From the NCBI GenBank assembly GCA_026874595.1, contig CM049321.1, positions 14,095,479-14,159,478 of the forward strand: 64,000 nucleotides of DNA. Reading direction: 5' to 3'. This document shows positions 35,114-48,701 of the stretch, one piece after another. Position numbers and translations under genes: made by a program. Source of the DNA: Sipunculus nudus. Taxonomy: Eukaryota; Annelida; Sipuncula; Golfingiida; Sipunculidae. The stretch's first letter is position 1; each line of letters starts with the position of its first letter. The notes under the pieces were generated by a model that did no database searches, was not told the origin of the DNA, and saw only the letters and a program-made list of their open reading frames with translations.

Positions 35114-36798
35114 GGCCAGTCTTAAATAAAAATCCTGTGTTGCGGGTTTTTCAACATTATGATAAAAAAAAACAATTTCCATTTCAACCAATTTCCATTT
35201 CCTATCTCTGTGTCTGCGAATCAATTAAAATGCATGTGACGCCTTTCGAGGAGTACGATTTCTTGGACACCAATGCATGGTGAAATGAAGCCACAAATAA
35301 TAGTAAACATGTATATCTGACACGTAGATGTGTGACAAGAGACCGTGGCGTTCGGGTAATTCTCATGTGAGCGAGCTTCATTGAATGACGTATAAACTAA
35401 CCAGCATGCTTGCTGCATGAGTTTCCCGGAAAGCTAATCCTACTGACACCTGACCAACACCCATTGGTTTATATTGCATCTACGTCACTTAACCCATGCG
35501 TCCATTGGGTGACCTCGACTTTATTTGAATAGACGTGGTCTGTCTGACCGTCGTTCTTTTTCACTGACTAAAATGGTCCCGCTTTAGTGGACTGGACATG
35601 TTATATACATTTCTTCAATGTGAATCAGAAAGCAAAATATTTATAATTATGTAAGCAAAGCAAATCATCCGTATTTATTAAACGGAGCTTATGCACTAAC
35701 GTGCTAGTCTTTTACCGTTTCATAAAAATCATAACCAGGTCTAACAAAGTACCGGCGATGTCAACCCTTCACATCGTCAGTAACAATTCAACATTACAAA
35801 TCTTTCAAATTCTAGATTACCCTCAAATGCGGGGGGAAAATAAATAATGTGTTCTAATGGCCCTCTCCTATAATCTCATCCGCTTTTCCGGGCATTTCGT
35901 TTTGTTAGAGGTGACGAAACGCTCGCATAGTACCCGCCCGCGGTACCGAGACGGGGGGGGGGGGATTCCCATGAAAAAGTCCCGCGCACTTGTCAACAAA
36001 CAATTATTTTTTAAATTATATTTGGAAGTTTATCCGTTATATTATGAAAATATATATAAAAAAATATAGCATATGAATGGACTATTCAAAAGAAATTGTC
36101 ATGTTTCTAAAAAAAATTGACGCAGACAAAAGTTATAGCAGGTAGCACACGTCATTTATTTAAAGGATCTTCGCAACTGTCGTTGATATCACATTTATTT
36201 AAACTTAAAGGCTTTGATGGAAATACAAATATTTATATTACAACGATAATAATATAATATTCGGTTAATTCCATGCGAAGTGAACACGTGTCTATTGGTT
36301 TCAAAGGTGACCCATGTATTAAATTACTTAAGCTCTGCCTATGCATTATAATTGTACATACTGCGGCTGATTTGAGCCCCACGACGTGGGCCACGGCAAG
36401 GAATAGACTTGTAATTTTCTTTTCTTTATTTTGTCAGGTCTGAATTATATTTTGGATAAATAAATAATATTTACAATCTTCAACAGTGCTTCAAAATCAT
36501 GAGGTGATCATACTTAACATTTAATTTTGAATATCTATTTTATATAGGTATGTTTAGCCCACTTTTCAATATATATAAATTAACCATTTTAGCGATTGAA
36601 TAATTTGTATTCATATATCTATATTTATAGGCAGTAAAAAAGACTGTGTGTAAAACCCGGACGCCGGACACAGAAAAAACATTGATTGGACGCCGATATA
36701 AACACATGAAAATTAAAAAAAAAAATAATAAAGCCTACCTTTCTTATGATTTTTGGGGTGAGTGAAACCCCCAACAGGATTTTTTTTTAAGATTGGCC
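35114..36798. mobile_element. TIR element in CR1 RT (unit 2)
   Basis: The left end ggccagtcttaaataaaaat and the right end ttttaagattggcc form the inverted repeat, with one substitution on the left. Flanks 'gataa(g)' and 'ctaagcaac' show the direct repeat best here. G run 35953-35964. The TA run is almost absent ('tcatatatctatatttat'). Confidence 0.75.
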
Positions 36799-36802
36799 TA
36801 AG

Positions 36803-38129
36803 CAACATATTAAAATCCTGGTGCTCCTTGATATGTCGGCAGCTTTTGATAAAATCGATCACCAGATACTTGTATCAAGGTTGTCTGAACTACTGGGAAT
36901 TACAGGTCTAACCTTAGCTTTTTTCAAGTCATATCCAAGTGGGAGGATGCAGTCAGTTGTAATATGGGATAGTGCAATCCGCGGCGCAGTTCTGGAATAC
37001 GGTGTACCCCAGGTTTCTGTGCTGGGACCCATTGATTTACCATACACACAATGTGATTAGGAAACATTATGAGATTACACGGCTTAAAATATGCTCTTTA
37101 CGCAGATGATGCTCAGCTGTATTCATTATTTCTACCTGCCATCTTAGATCCTGACAAAAGCAAAATAAACTTATGTGAATGACATTCGGATATGTATGTT
37201 AGGAAACGAGCTCAAGCTTAAAAGTGAAAACACTGAGGTTATTTCAATTGACACAGCTAATCATTTACAGAAGGTAAACAGTCGAACCTTGTTCAATGGT
37301 TCCGCTCCAATTGCATCGCCTTTAAACGTGCGGAATCGGGCAGTAATTTTTGATAATCAGATGACACTTAAAATACACATCAACACTATATAAAAGTGCT
37401 TACTTTAATTTGCACAATCTCGGACGTATCCGAAAATTACTTTCAAAGTCAAGTGCATCTCAGCTGGCACGAAGCTTGATTCTGTCAAGGCTGGATGTGT
37501 TGATCACTTTCGTTTGAATTACAAAAAATTCAAGCATGTCGTCTACAGAAGATCCAGAATCATGCTGCCCCCATAGTATGCAGGTTTTCAAATCGTGCTA
37601 ATATCTCTCTCTTTCTTAAAGAACTACATTAGTTACCAGTTGTATGTCACACACAGTTTTAAATTTGTTACTTACATACATGGACCTCTAAGGGATGACA
37701 CCGGCTTACTTATCTGATCTATTCCAGCTGTACCAAGCTCCTCGTACCCTGAGGTCTAACAATAGATATCTTCTTTTGCATGAACCCAGAGCTAAACTTT
37801 CATCATATGGAGGCAGAGCTATAAGCTTTGTGCTCCAACTTTGCGGAATGTTACCAAAGTATATAAAAATATGTGACTCAGTTGACAAGTTTAAAGGTGA
37901 ATTAAAATCTTACTTTTTTGTGCAAGTATATAGCAATATTTTGTAATCCTCTTGTAAATGTTCGGGTCTTTATATTTATCTTGCTTAGGTTATTTTTTAA
38001 GTTAAAGTAATAATTTTAGAATGTGAGATATTACGAGTTTTTTTGTCTGTTGCTAAATATTGCATCTATGATGTATTTTATTCATGTTTGCATTTTTGTC
38101 AGGCGCTTTAAAGCGGAATATTCAAATCG
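36803..38129 (+). mobile_element. CR1 RT palm to C-terminus and 3'UTR (unit 2)
   Basis: The palm frame 36821-37060 keeps SAAFDKIDHQIL with the catalytic aspartate. YADD at 37099-37110; post-palm 37175-37393; C-terminal frame 37695-37946 ending in TAA. 3'UTR stem CGCTTTAAAGCG near 38103. The first codons carry 'caacatattaaaa' where other copies have 'caacagattacaa'. Confidence 0.88.
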
Positions 38130-38624
38130 GTTGTGCCATGTATCACATCATTGGTTAGAAAATCCTTTGCCACTGCTGATGTACCATCTTGTATGAAACA
38201 GGCGCTAGTTAATCCTTTAATTTAAAAAAAACCTACACAGAATGCTGAGTGTCTAAACAATTATAGGCCAGTAAGTAACCTGTCATTTATCTGTAAAGTG
38301 CTAGAAAGAGTCGTGGCACAGCGAGTTACTGCATACATGCATCAAAATAACCTTGGTGAGCCTATGCAATCAGCTTATAGAAATGACTGTGTTACAGGCA
38401 GAGCTATCAGCTCTTGCGCTCCAGCTTTGTGGAATAAGTTACCAGAGTATATTAAAATATGTAAGGGTGCATTAAAAACTTACTTTTTTATGCAAGTTTA
38501 TAGTGATATTTTATTATTCTCTTGTGAATATTCGGGTTTGCATTTTTTGTCAGGCGCTTTGAGCGGAATATTCAAATCCTGTACACATGCGCAATAAATT
38601 AAATAAAAATAAGAATAAATTATA

Positions 38625-38660
<36 letters not shown>
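38130..38660 (+). mobile_element. Internally deleted CR1 with 3' tail (unit 2)
   Basis: Same fusion as the other copies (SAYRNDCVTG to RAISSCAPALWNKLPE). The family stop TAA is changed to TTA at about 38512-38514, so the frame 38298-38597 reads on into the tail. The tail stem 'gcgctttgagcgg' is followed by a long ATT run. Confidence 0.87.
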
Positions 38661-38661
<1 letters not shown>

Positions 38662-40816
38662 GCATTCATCAACAACTGTAATGTCTTCTATAATCATTAA
38701 AATTGCAAATAAAAGTGTTTTATAATACAGGTTATAATATTGAATTAGTTGGAGGAGCAGTAAGACGAACTAAGCTCAGATCCTTTGAGACTTGGTCATT
38801 AGAGATTGATGCTGACAGCACACAGAAGGCGTTAAGAATTATAATATTCATGATTCTTCTATCACAATTTGCCAAGTCAGAAAAGTTAAATGTAATTAAA
38901 AGGAAATTTATGTGCTCACACTATAAAGTCAGCAATTTTGTTATTGTTTTATAACATTAATTAAAATTACAATTATAATAACATGAGAAAATATGGCTGA
39001 CTACGGTTAAAAGAAAAAAAAAGATTTAATAACATTCAAGGCATATGTTTTCAACAAAAGATGTATATAATCCAGCTTGTGCACGAATTCAAACTTAATC
39101 TTGGATCATGGTTTCAGAGAAATGCGTATTAGTTACGCAGGCCTCCAACGGTACAGTTTTGTGTACATTTATCTGCTATATAAAAATACAAAAAGCTGGG
39201 CTGCAATCTATCATGTACATTCAGCTTCTACATCTAATGACTCTAGCAAATAAAGCATATCAAGAAGTAGGCATCCCATATTCAATAAGCTATCATATAA
39301 ATATCAGAATAGTTTATCATTATTCTTATCTGAATACAAAATTTAGCTTGCATTATATAGATAATGTAACCCGGCTGCAAATCATACTCTAGAAATCTAT
39401 GTTTTTATTTAGAGAATGTTGTATCTATGATCTTGCTTGGATGAATTACTTAGAATATTTTCCATTGTGTGATTCCAAAATTACATTTCTTGTGAGTTTC
39501 AATTCACGGAGAAAACTAACGCAAATTTGAATACACATTTTAATTCATTCAAGGATAATGGAAAATAGGACAAGAATTAAATAATAACCAGCATTTAAGA
39601 GTTAACTATTGTTTTGTCTTGTTTCTGTTAAAATTGTTTTCTGTATTGGTATAACCTAATTGCCCTGATTATATATTCAACGAAATGTAAACAAAAATAA
39701 GCCCGCCCAAAGACTTAACAAAATTGACCTATTCACAGCTTACCTATAATAATGAGTAAAAAGTAAAATCCTTTATGCGTTATTATGCATGTGGACTAAG
39801 GAACATTTCCGAAAACTATGGGACATATCTGTGCAATGTGACAGATGATCTGGAATTAAATACAGCCTACGTTGTCACCTTTCTGCTTTTTAGTCTTCAC
39901 AAAATATACATAAAAAAATCATCCCCCTCACACTGTTCTCAATTCTTTCTTAACTCATGACCAAATCCCTTAATATTTTTTAAGAACCATCAGATATACA
40001 TTTTTAAAATAAATTTACCGAAAGAAATAGATTTATTTGCATTAATTATCATAAAGTGAGATGATGATGTCGGTGACGTAAGAATGAAACAATGAATTGA
40101 CGAAATAGCAAAATCATTATCGAATTAGAGTGTCAATTCCATATGTTATGTATAAATGGAGTTAAATCTGTATGTACTAGTGTGAATCAGGGAACACGGA
40201 GCTATAGTGTATAGATACAAGTTAACTGAAATCAGCAATGATCTACCATCAATTTTGCACACTTAAAACAGAATATCTGTTGTCTCTATAAATAGTTTTT
40301 ATGGATTTAAATGAAAATTTATTGAACAGTGGACCATTAAGGAAAAACTGAACAACTGATTGTTTTTTTGCATGGTTTGCCTGTTAAAAGTAGCCGGGAT
40401 GTAGATGCGTATCAAGCTGTTGGCGGAGGTATGCACTCTATAGGTGCTCTCTAAAGTTGAGATAAACGTCTTAACAAAGTCTTTATGTCTCAAGTCAACG
40501 TTTGTTTTCTAAAGTAAATATTTATACATATTGGCCTTCATTTTGCTCTAAAATCAGAATTGACCTGAAAAATTACGAAACCCCTTTAGAAAATTGGCTC
40601 CTAATGTTTGCAAAGGTTAGGGCTTAACGATCACAAAAATGTAAGATATGCTCTCTTTTTACAATGAAAAAAATTACTCGGTGACATATGCTCCCACAAT
40701 AAATGGGAAAATGATAACATACGTGAAATGTCCACCAACAAAGGAAAAATATGATTGCCCATGCTTTTTATGGCCTGCAGCTACATCGTGTATGATATAT
40801 TTTTAGCAATATACTA
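38661..40816. repeat. Segment E of unit 2
   Basis: Full-length copy of segment E, non-coding except for the Ig-like candidate at 39775-39960. It joins unit 3 at 40817. Confidence 0.8.
39775..39960 (+). pseudogene. Possible Ig-domain exon relic, unit 2 copy
   Basis: Same frame as 23789-23983 with ENYGTYLC at the motif and a longer lysine/serine-rich end. The residue before G-T-Y differs in all three copies (G, Y, C), which suggests no constraint. Confidence 0.33.
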
Positions 40817-40931
40817 CTTTGCAATGATTCAAAATAAGCGTAAAACAATAGGCATATATACCTTATATCTCTGTTACCTCTGGAACATTTCAACTCTGTG
40901 TGGGAATATTACTAGTATATGAAATTAAATA

Positions 40932-41091
40932 GAGTAAAATCTCGCCTAACGACCGACTTATCTTACCACCTCAAATTAATGACAACTTGTCCGAATTCTT
41001 TTTTTAAAGAGAACTCGCCTGGACAACCACCTCGAAAATGCGTCAACTTTATTGAGATCCCCTTGGTGGTCTTCAATAAGTTGTTTCACTG
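40932..41091. mobile_element. Short MITE, unit 3 copy
   Basis: Duplicate of the 116-278 element, same TA-flanked ends, 160 bp, with a slightly shorter internal T-run. Confidence 0.55.
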
Positions 41092-41116
41092 TATATTTAA
41101 GAAAATATATGTCTAC

Positions 41117-42943
41117 TGTATATCCGTGTTAGGTAATTCCATTAAACACCTTTCCTGATATAACCTTGTTCCCTAAATCTATTCCATATTCACCTTCTTT
41201 TCTTAAGAATACTTTAACACGTTACAGTAGCCTCAATTTATTAATTTAACAAGGTATACTTTTGCATGGAATATACAAATTAGTCAGCCGAGGACTCACG
41301 TTTTATATTGGTCGATTCGATAACATCAAACAATAAAGATTTCCGAATTGATCCTAGTACAAGCAATTCTTCAAAAATATAATTTACAAAGACGATATGA
41401 TGTACAGACCTTTAAGTGGTTGGCACACTTGCGTTCGTATTCCTGGAGTCTTTCTTAAAGCTGCGCCAACAGGGTGTAAGGAAAAAATTCAACTTGACAT
41501 GTGTCACGGTTGTTGAACCAAGTGATGCTATGAACACCAGGGAATCGATACTACCCCCTCGGGTATGGGTAGAATATATATATGAATGCTAGTAAGCTGA
41601 CAGGGCGCCACTGTCCGCGTTAATTACAAATAGTGGTAGCTTCATAAGCACTGATCGAACTGCTGTAATTTTCCAGCCACCACTGCAGGCATATTATTAT
41701 GCCTCAATGGCAAAGCGAGAACGGTCTCAGGAATGCAGTCATAATTTTATGGAATGAGCCATTTTCCTCTTGGAGTGGATCAGTTCCATTGGTACAGAGT
41801 GGACTCGAACGGTAGAGATGGTGTTAAAAGATGGACTTATTGTCTATTTGGTCCCACGTCTTTTACTTCATAGGAAGTTGTAACATAATGTGATTAAAGG
41901 CTTTGCGAGTGAAAAGTTTAACAAATAATAAAAAACACCCATGCTTAATGTTAAATCATAAAAAGACCCAAACAGTTCATGTGAATACTTTTTATGAAAT
42001 TCCTCTGCTGATAGTTGTTCATAGTAAAAGGAAAATCTACGGAAATCTTGAATGACTCAGAATCAGCGTAAAAGAGCGTCCCCACTTCCACGAATTGATC
42101 TCCCGACGCGTTACGAACAGGAACAATATCGAAGGTTACGAAATTCCACGCGATTCGACCCTGATGACATGAAAATGAATGAGCCGCTAAAACGTCCAAC
42201 GATGCTACTTCGAATCAGTCAAAAAGCATTACGTTGCTAATACGAGTTCGTCACAATAAATCTGCAGTTTGTTGTCTTAAGAGCTACTTGTTACTACGAA
42301 TTATAAGGAACCACCGAGCTTCTATTATGAACAACATAGGAATTCGAAACGATATATATCAAACACATGAGGCCAGATACGGATCAGTAAGCATTCGTGT
42401 GACACTTTAGAATAAAATGCAACGCCTCATAACGCTATAAGCAAACACAAAACGTTGTAAACTATTTAAATGAGGAGTGAAAGAGGTTTGGAACAGTCGG
42501 AGTATGCTTTCCGCTATTTCAGACATAAGAAATTAACTGATCATAGGATATTAAAATACTGCCCATATGATGTTCATACGCTAGCCATAGAACATTCACA
42601 TTTTGCCCATTATAGTAGAATATCCAAATATAATATACTAATCGTCAGTGTGAATGTCAAGTGATGAGTGAATGAATGTTCATACCAAGACATACAATAT
42701 GAGATGTGTGTGAGTGATGTGTGCGGGGCCGTCGATACACTAGACACGTAGACAAGAGCCAGAAGATTGAATGGGACATAAGCACGTAAATTTACGTTGC
42801 ATTTTGCGCAAAGAACATGTTCAAAATTTGATTTTGGAATCTTGTATATTAGTCGTTTTGTTTCACAGGAGCGCTTGGTAACTTTGAAAGAGCAAGACTT
42901 ATCTGACGTCGAAAAGATGAGTTGATTGTAATGGTAATAAAAT
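41117..42943. other. Block absent from unit 1, unit 3 copy
   Basis: Unit 3 copy of the 25021-26841 block with scattered substitutions. Same edges, same lack of recognisable coding capacity apart from the reverse-strand candidate at 41951-42199. Confidence 0.75.
41951..42199 (-). pseudogene. Possible ligand-binding domain relic, unit 3 copy (weak)
   Basis: Duplicate of the 25851-26099 frame, same length, with two amino-acid changes (L to F after RIAWN, and L to M before NNYQQ). Both base differences I noted in the aligned coding part change the protein, which argues against a constrained gene. Confidence 0.2.
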
Positions 42944-44399
42944 TATGATGATCATATGGGATCATTTTCTGTCATTTTGTAGTAGTAACTGCGGATAATT
43001 GTATCGATTCTAGGCAAATTATATCATTTAACAATTGATATTCCTTGTGCAGCTTCATGCATATGAGGGTACACTTGAGAATTCGATGAGTATACGGGTT
43101 TGTTTATCAAGCAATTACTCTTTAATCATCAGGGATTTGGTTTATTATCTGTAATTTAAGTTGTTAACGTTCCGCATAAAATGATTACATTTATAGACGA
43201 TACAGTAGAGTGTAATTTATACCAGACTAAATCATGTGAACCCCTGCTGATTTCTGCGGTTCACGGTGTCAGCATGTACGGTGTGCCCATAAGCAATCAA
43301 AATTGTACTTCCAACTGAATATTCCTTTTGTGTCACAAATATTATGTAAATGAAGAAATTGGATATATTCTATAGTCTGAACTGACGATTTTTTTAAACA
43401 GTCGCACAAAAGACCATGGAGAAATATAAAGTGGAATGGGGATGGGGTATTATTAAATATGGCTTCATTCAAAAGTATACTATTTGGAGTATCCGATTGT
43501 TAGTGTTTAGGGGGCCGCGACTATTGTTTCGCCCGGGGCCCCTAATGGTGTTAAGACGGTCCTGTGAGTAAATGTGTCGGTGTGTGTGTTTGCTTCCAAC
43601 AGAACTCCCTCAATAGTCCAGAAAATAGTCCAGAAAACATGGATATTACCGCACACAGGGTGCTATCTTGTTTAAAACAAAGTGTTTATAATATGGGGGG
43701 TCCTACAAAATAAACAAAAAAAATTAACAAGGGCATATAGCACCGTTTTGTCAATGGCGTTTTGCAACAAGTAACCTTTCTACCTCCGCATATATGCAAC
43801 CTACCACCTTTAGTTACAGGTTTTTCCCGTTTGTCAACATTGCTGTGTTTACAAACATGTTGCTGATAAACAAGTTCATACATCCTTTACAAAGGCCTCA
43901 TAATAAGATTTCATTAACAAAATTACTCTTAGAACATTAATATATACGCAGAGAAAGCCAGACAGTCGGCATGAAAGTAGTACTAATTAATCAGAAGCGC
44001 TTAACGATCTGTGACGAAGAGCCGTTAATCCAAAACATGTCCAATTCAATGCGTATCGTGCCGCATTCGTGGAAGTCGGAACGCTACTTATTAAGTGTTA
44101 TAATCATGCTGTTTCCTAATTTTCGACTAAGTTACAGATTGGTTAGACCTTAATTAGACCTTATTTAAGAGAATATTGCTACCTTTGTAACCTGTGCCCA
44201 AAAGGTATCGTGTCTAGAATTAGGTTACATAGAAAACAACGTCCATATATACTAGTATATAAACGATTTTAGATGCAACCACTTGGCAAGTAGTTAAGGC
44301 AAGTAGTTGGACAGCCGCACAGGAAATCGGCAGTGAACCGACTTTCTGTGTATAAACTTTCCATTGATATAAAATGAACCAGCATGGCTATAACACACG

Positions 44400-44419
44400 T
44401 ATATATATATATATATATA
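44400..44419. repeat. (TA)10 microsatellite at a deletion edge
   Basis: Short TA run followed immediately by 'gcacacagtaac', which in unit 2 lies some 330 bases further on. The microsatellite therefore marks the left edge of a unit-3 deletion. Confidence 0.85.
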
Positions 44420-44798
44420 GCACACAGTAACTATTTATCTTTCATGATCTATAAAACACCACTATCTACTTAAATTTCAGCATGACAGGCTGCTATGAAA
44501 TGCCTGCTTTTTGTTGGTATACATGACAATCATCCGTGTGCGAAACAAAGTTCGCCTAAACACCCTATTACTGGTTAATCATATCAGCAGTCCTTATGGG
44601 ACATAACCCAGCTCAGTGAGTAGAGATTTTGAAACACAACCACTTAACAAAACCCGGGAAGTGAACATTTTAGGAATTGATATTTTGGGCATGAACCCAA
44701 TACAGTGATGGAACTGATCTGTCTCAGTCTTAATGAATGATGCATAGTGTCAGTCTTACTTATTTAACAATGTGTAAATAATAAATAATTAATTGTAA

Positions 44799-46045
44799 TT
44801 CAGTGAAACTCCTTCCTGAGGATAACTCAGTAAGACGGACAACTCACTAAAACGGACACTAAATCTCAGTCCCTTCAAATTTGCCTATATCTTCTGGTAA
44901 ACGTAAACTAAGTTAACCGGACAACTCAGTATCCAGGACAACGGACAAACTTTCCCATCCCGACTGCGTGTCCAATCCATATTACGACTCACTAAAGCGG
45001 ACAGACATCGCGGGTTTCTGATCACATATATCTGAGGGTGATGGCGCTCCGAGGTCATAACCTCGTAAGACCTTTGTTGGTCACAGAGACAGCCCGGGAA
45101 CAAGCGTGATTCGGTGAACCATCGGGATGTTATTTGTAAATATAGTCGAAAAGTTTGTTTATTTCTATTAATGTGTAGATATCACAATCATTATTTAATT
45201 AAGATTTGCCGGTCAACCGGGAAAAAAAACTAAGTTTTCAAACAGCTTTTCATTAGAGAAAACCAACATCAAAGACTACAATTTGTGTTTTGTGATCGGC
45301 GTCCGGCCCCGGAAGCCTTAATTAGTTAAAGACATTGCCATGGTGAATGCGTGCTGAAAAATTGCCCACAGGCTTCATTAATTAACTCACAAACGATGTT
45401 TGTGTCATAATTTTTGCAAACCACAAGGGGTTGGCTTTCACAATGTGAACTACCGATTCCGGCAAGGTCATTTGATAATCGATTTTTTCAAAACATGCCA
45501 TACTTAAAAGGAAAGTTCGTTTTAATATGGAGCTTATATAAAGTGAACTTTCGAACAGACGCTCTTTTTACTTTAGTATGCCTTATGATCACAACGGAAA
45601 GAGCTCGTTTTATTTTGTGTTTTTCATAACTATTCTTTTACAAATAATCATGATGTCCAGATGCTGGCAACAATCTATCTTCAATGTGCCTAGTGCAACC
45701 AGCTTTGACCTATCACTTGCTTAGAAGCATGGTACGTCAAAGTGAAATTGATAAGATTATTGTGCGAGACTAAGCTGATGACGTTAAAAGTGAAAGAGAG
45801 ATTGTCTTTCGTTTTAATAATTATATTTCATTAATTACAAAAGCATATCTAAGCTATTTTGAAAATGCTTTTAATAAAATTTATATATTTAAAATCAATC
45901 ACAGAGTTAATAAAAACAGAGAATATCAGTAACATTCAATGAAGAATTAACGCAATATGCCAAACTCCTCTCAACAGGACTGCTCAGTAATACGGAGTAA
46001 AACCTCCATTTCCAGGAGTGTCCGACTTAGAGGAGTTTCAATGAA
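44799..46045. mobile_element. Pogo/Tigger-like element, unit 3 copy
   Basis: Both ends present. The right inverted repeat carries one substitution (AGGAGTTTCAATGAA). No coding capacity. Confidence 0.6.
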
Positions 46046-46559
46046 CATATACAGTGATCACTGTTAACTCCGTATATGTTTCATGAAAGTTTGGGGGAAA
46101 TGTCAACAGTTATTTCCCTAACTTTCTTTTCTTCTCAGAATTTTCCCAAACTTTCCTTTCATCCAGGAAATTTTCCCTAACTTCACCAGAAAGGGAAGAA
46201 ATACTTATATTCACGGAAGGTTGCCAACAATGATTGATGAAAGTCACGCCCAGGACTGTTTAAGGATCATTAAAACATGTACATGGACAGTGATATTTGT
46301 ATTTTCCGCTGCATTTTCTTTTATTTACTTAAAAGCCGCAATAATAATTATCCCTGGAATAGTTAATTGGTCGGACATGGATGGCCGTGTGAAGTAGAGT
46401 GCACACTTGCTAGCATTTCGCTATGATTTACCAAATAAAAATAATCATAAATGATGCATGAGAAAAAATAGAATTTATGGAATAGATTATGAAAACAGAT
46501 TCATTATAAAAATAAGGATAATAAAGGACACTTTTAAGTTTCATATGAATTGCAGGACA

Positions 46560-48619
46560 AGCACACTTTAACACACATTTATCATCTTTCTTCGTTATCA
46601 TAAAAATATGGAACTTTAAGATGTGCATGCATGCATTTGCATTTCTGGTACATTTGCATTTAAGTGCAAATACATTTGAACCTAACCCTGATGGTTCATT
46701 TATAAAGAAAGTTGTGTCGTATTTCATGAAGGTTGAAAATGTTAAGCAGATGAATGTTGTAAAAGAATATCAGTCCTTGTTTATTTAAGTAAACTTAAAT
46801 CCGTCAATCGTGTAATATAGTTTCGTAAATACTTAAACAACTATATGGTGATATAAATTGAGGGTCACCATGAATGTAATCGAAAAATGTAGAAGTAAAA
46901 ATTATCGATTACATATCGATTTAATATGCCAATAAGTGTAGGAGCATTTATAGATAATTCGTGCTGAGTAAACTTTGTTTAAAAAGATATGACACCCTCT
47001 ATTCATTTTTGTTCTTCACTTTCCTATGAAACCTAAAATGTATGGTGCCATTTTTAAAATTCAGTTTTGACATTTCGTTCTGCTTGTTTTTAAATGCTTA
47101 TAAAAATGTTAACAAAATAAATAGGAACTAGAGCATGAGAAAGCTTATTTTGTCAAAGCATTTACATGCTAAAGGCACAAATTGTTTTCTCTTAACAGTT
47201 TATTATTGTCTAGACCTTTATTTTGGGTTAATATTAAATGGATTATTCACATTCAGGATATGCTAAATATACACCTATAGTTTTATAAACTGTATAAATA
47301 TAAGATGTTTTTTCCTCCTTAAAACGTGAGGGTTTACGCCAATATTTCTTTGAAACTCCCGTACAGGTAATGATATTTCAGCAGGCGAGATGAGTGAAGC
47401 AAAATATGACCATAGCGGGGTCGCCACCTGGTGGTCATACCGCGTGACTAACATGTCAAGTTTTTCACTCATCCAACTGGAGTTCCTTCTGTGTATCTTC
47501 TTTCACTTATTTTTTGTTTGGGAATTGTCGTGCATGCGGAAGATTGGCCCTCTACAGTCTTGTTATGGTTAACAAACCCACGGGGACTGTGTTTACTCAG
47601 ATACAGAACCATAACAATGTATAAAACAGGTGAATTGGACATTTTCATCCCATATGCCTGGAGAGTTTTGAAATTGTTGTATTAAGCCAAAATGAAGAAA
47701 TGGCGTAATAGAATTCTTATATTATTGCGAATGTTTATTAAGCTTTAACATTATCTGTTGGGAATAAGTGTTGATTTTTCTTTTCTAAACATAGGTAATC
47801 TTTTTCATTTGAACTAAAGCGGGAATGCAGCTCCCGACCGTATAGGTTTTTAGACATACATTTTCTTTCACGTTTAGCTCTCGGGTTATGTAAAATGGAC
47901 TGGGTTTTTGCGTATTTACTATAGGAATGGCAATTAATATCAAACTTTACATAACAACATTTTTTTTTAAATCAAGGTTTGGTCACAATAACAATTGTCA
48001 GGTCCTTTACACAAGTCTTATTACCTTATAATAACATTTATATACTTTGCATGTACTTCGTTTTTTAAATGCCAGAGAGGACTGATGAACGCTTGTCTGA
48101 ACTGTACAGAAATATTTTTGCAAATTACAGTTATTCCAATTCACAAAATAATTAAGATTACTTCTGATAATTTTAACCTGTGTTTGTTTAGTATTTTATT
48201 TCTTACTACCTAAGAAATATGCATTCGGCAATTACATAAAGGCAGTGATGACTATTTAAAGTGTTTTGTAATGTTTGTTTGAATTAAATTGACGAAACCA
48301 TCAGATTTACACGGTATGCAGATGATGACATTGGTAGCAGATGATGAAGTAGAGTGCATCTGACCCCTGTGGAGGCTGGTTTTTAGTTGTCCTGCATTCG
48401 ATACCGGAATAGGACATCCATCGTGATTGGACTTTGCTGAGATATTTGTGAGATAGGTTAATCTCGGATAATGAATTTGATATGCAGAAGTGTTGTCGTC
48501 TTTATGGTGAATATGTTGCATGTTTCACCACGACATTTGGCAGAAACTGAGTTCTGCTCTAGTGACTTATACCCTGGTCAACAATTGTTTTTGCTTATCG
48601 GTAAAAGTAGTACCTGTAT
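46560..48619. repeat. Segment B of unit 3
   Basis: Copy of 31300 to about 33357, cut at 'agtacctgta', where L1 sequence begins. No gene recognised. Small indels and substitutions break the short frames seen in unit 2. Confidence 0.75.
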
Positions 48620-48620
48620 G

Positions 48621-48642
48621 ACTTCCGGTTCAACATGGCGGC
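48621..48642 (+). promoter_or_regulatory. L1 5' end with ETS-like and YY1-like motifs
   Basis: ACTTCCGG (48621-48628) is the ETS-factor core and CAACATGGCGGC (48631-48642) matches the YY1 core AANATGGCGGC. They sit within about 25 bases of the point where homology to unit 2 stops, so they mark the element's 5' end. The mammalian L1 promoter has a YY1 site at a comparable position near +12 (established knowledge). Function here is inferred. Confidence 0.5.
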
Positions 48643-48701
48643 GCAGAGGATCACCCTGTTAGAGCTCTCGCCAAAACTTCTGAAATCTGGAGCAATATAG
48701 T

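Larger units (their letters stand above)
24743..40816. repeat. Macro-repeat unit 2 (shortest unit)
   Basis: This is homologous to unit 1 and unit 3 across segment A, the TIR element, both CR1 pieces and segment E. It keeps segment B and has a CR1 endonuclease-to-RT region where units 1 and 3 have L1 sequence. It contains one copy of the CR1/TIR block rather than several. I infer that its layout is closest to the ancestral one, because the L1 and the extra tandem copies are easiest to explain as later additions. Confidence 0.9.
40817..46559. repeat. Segment A of unit 3, non-coding
   Basis: Same content as 24743-31299, including the block missing from unit 1, but with two internal deletions, at 44420 and at about 44557. 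The TG-rich stretch at about 43568-43592 is shorter than in units 1 and 2. No gene recognised. Confidence 0.8.
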
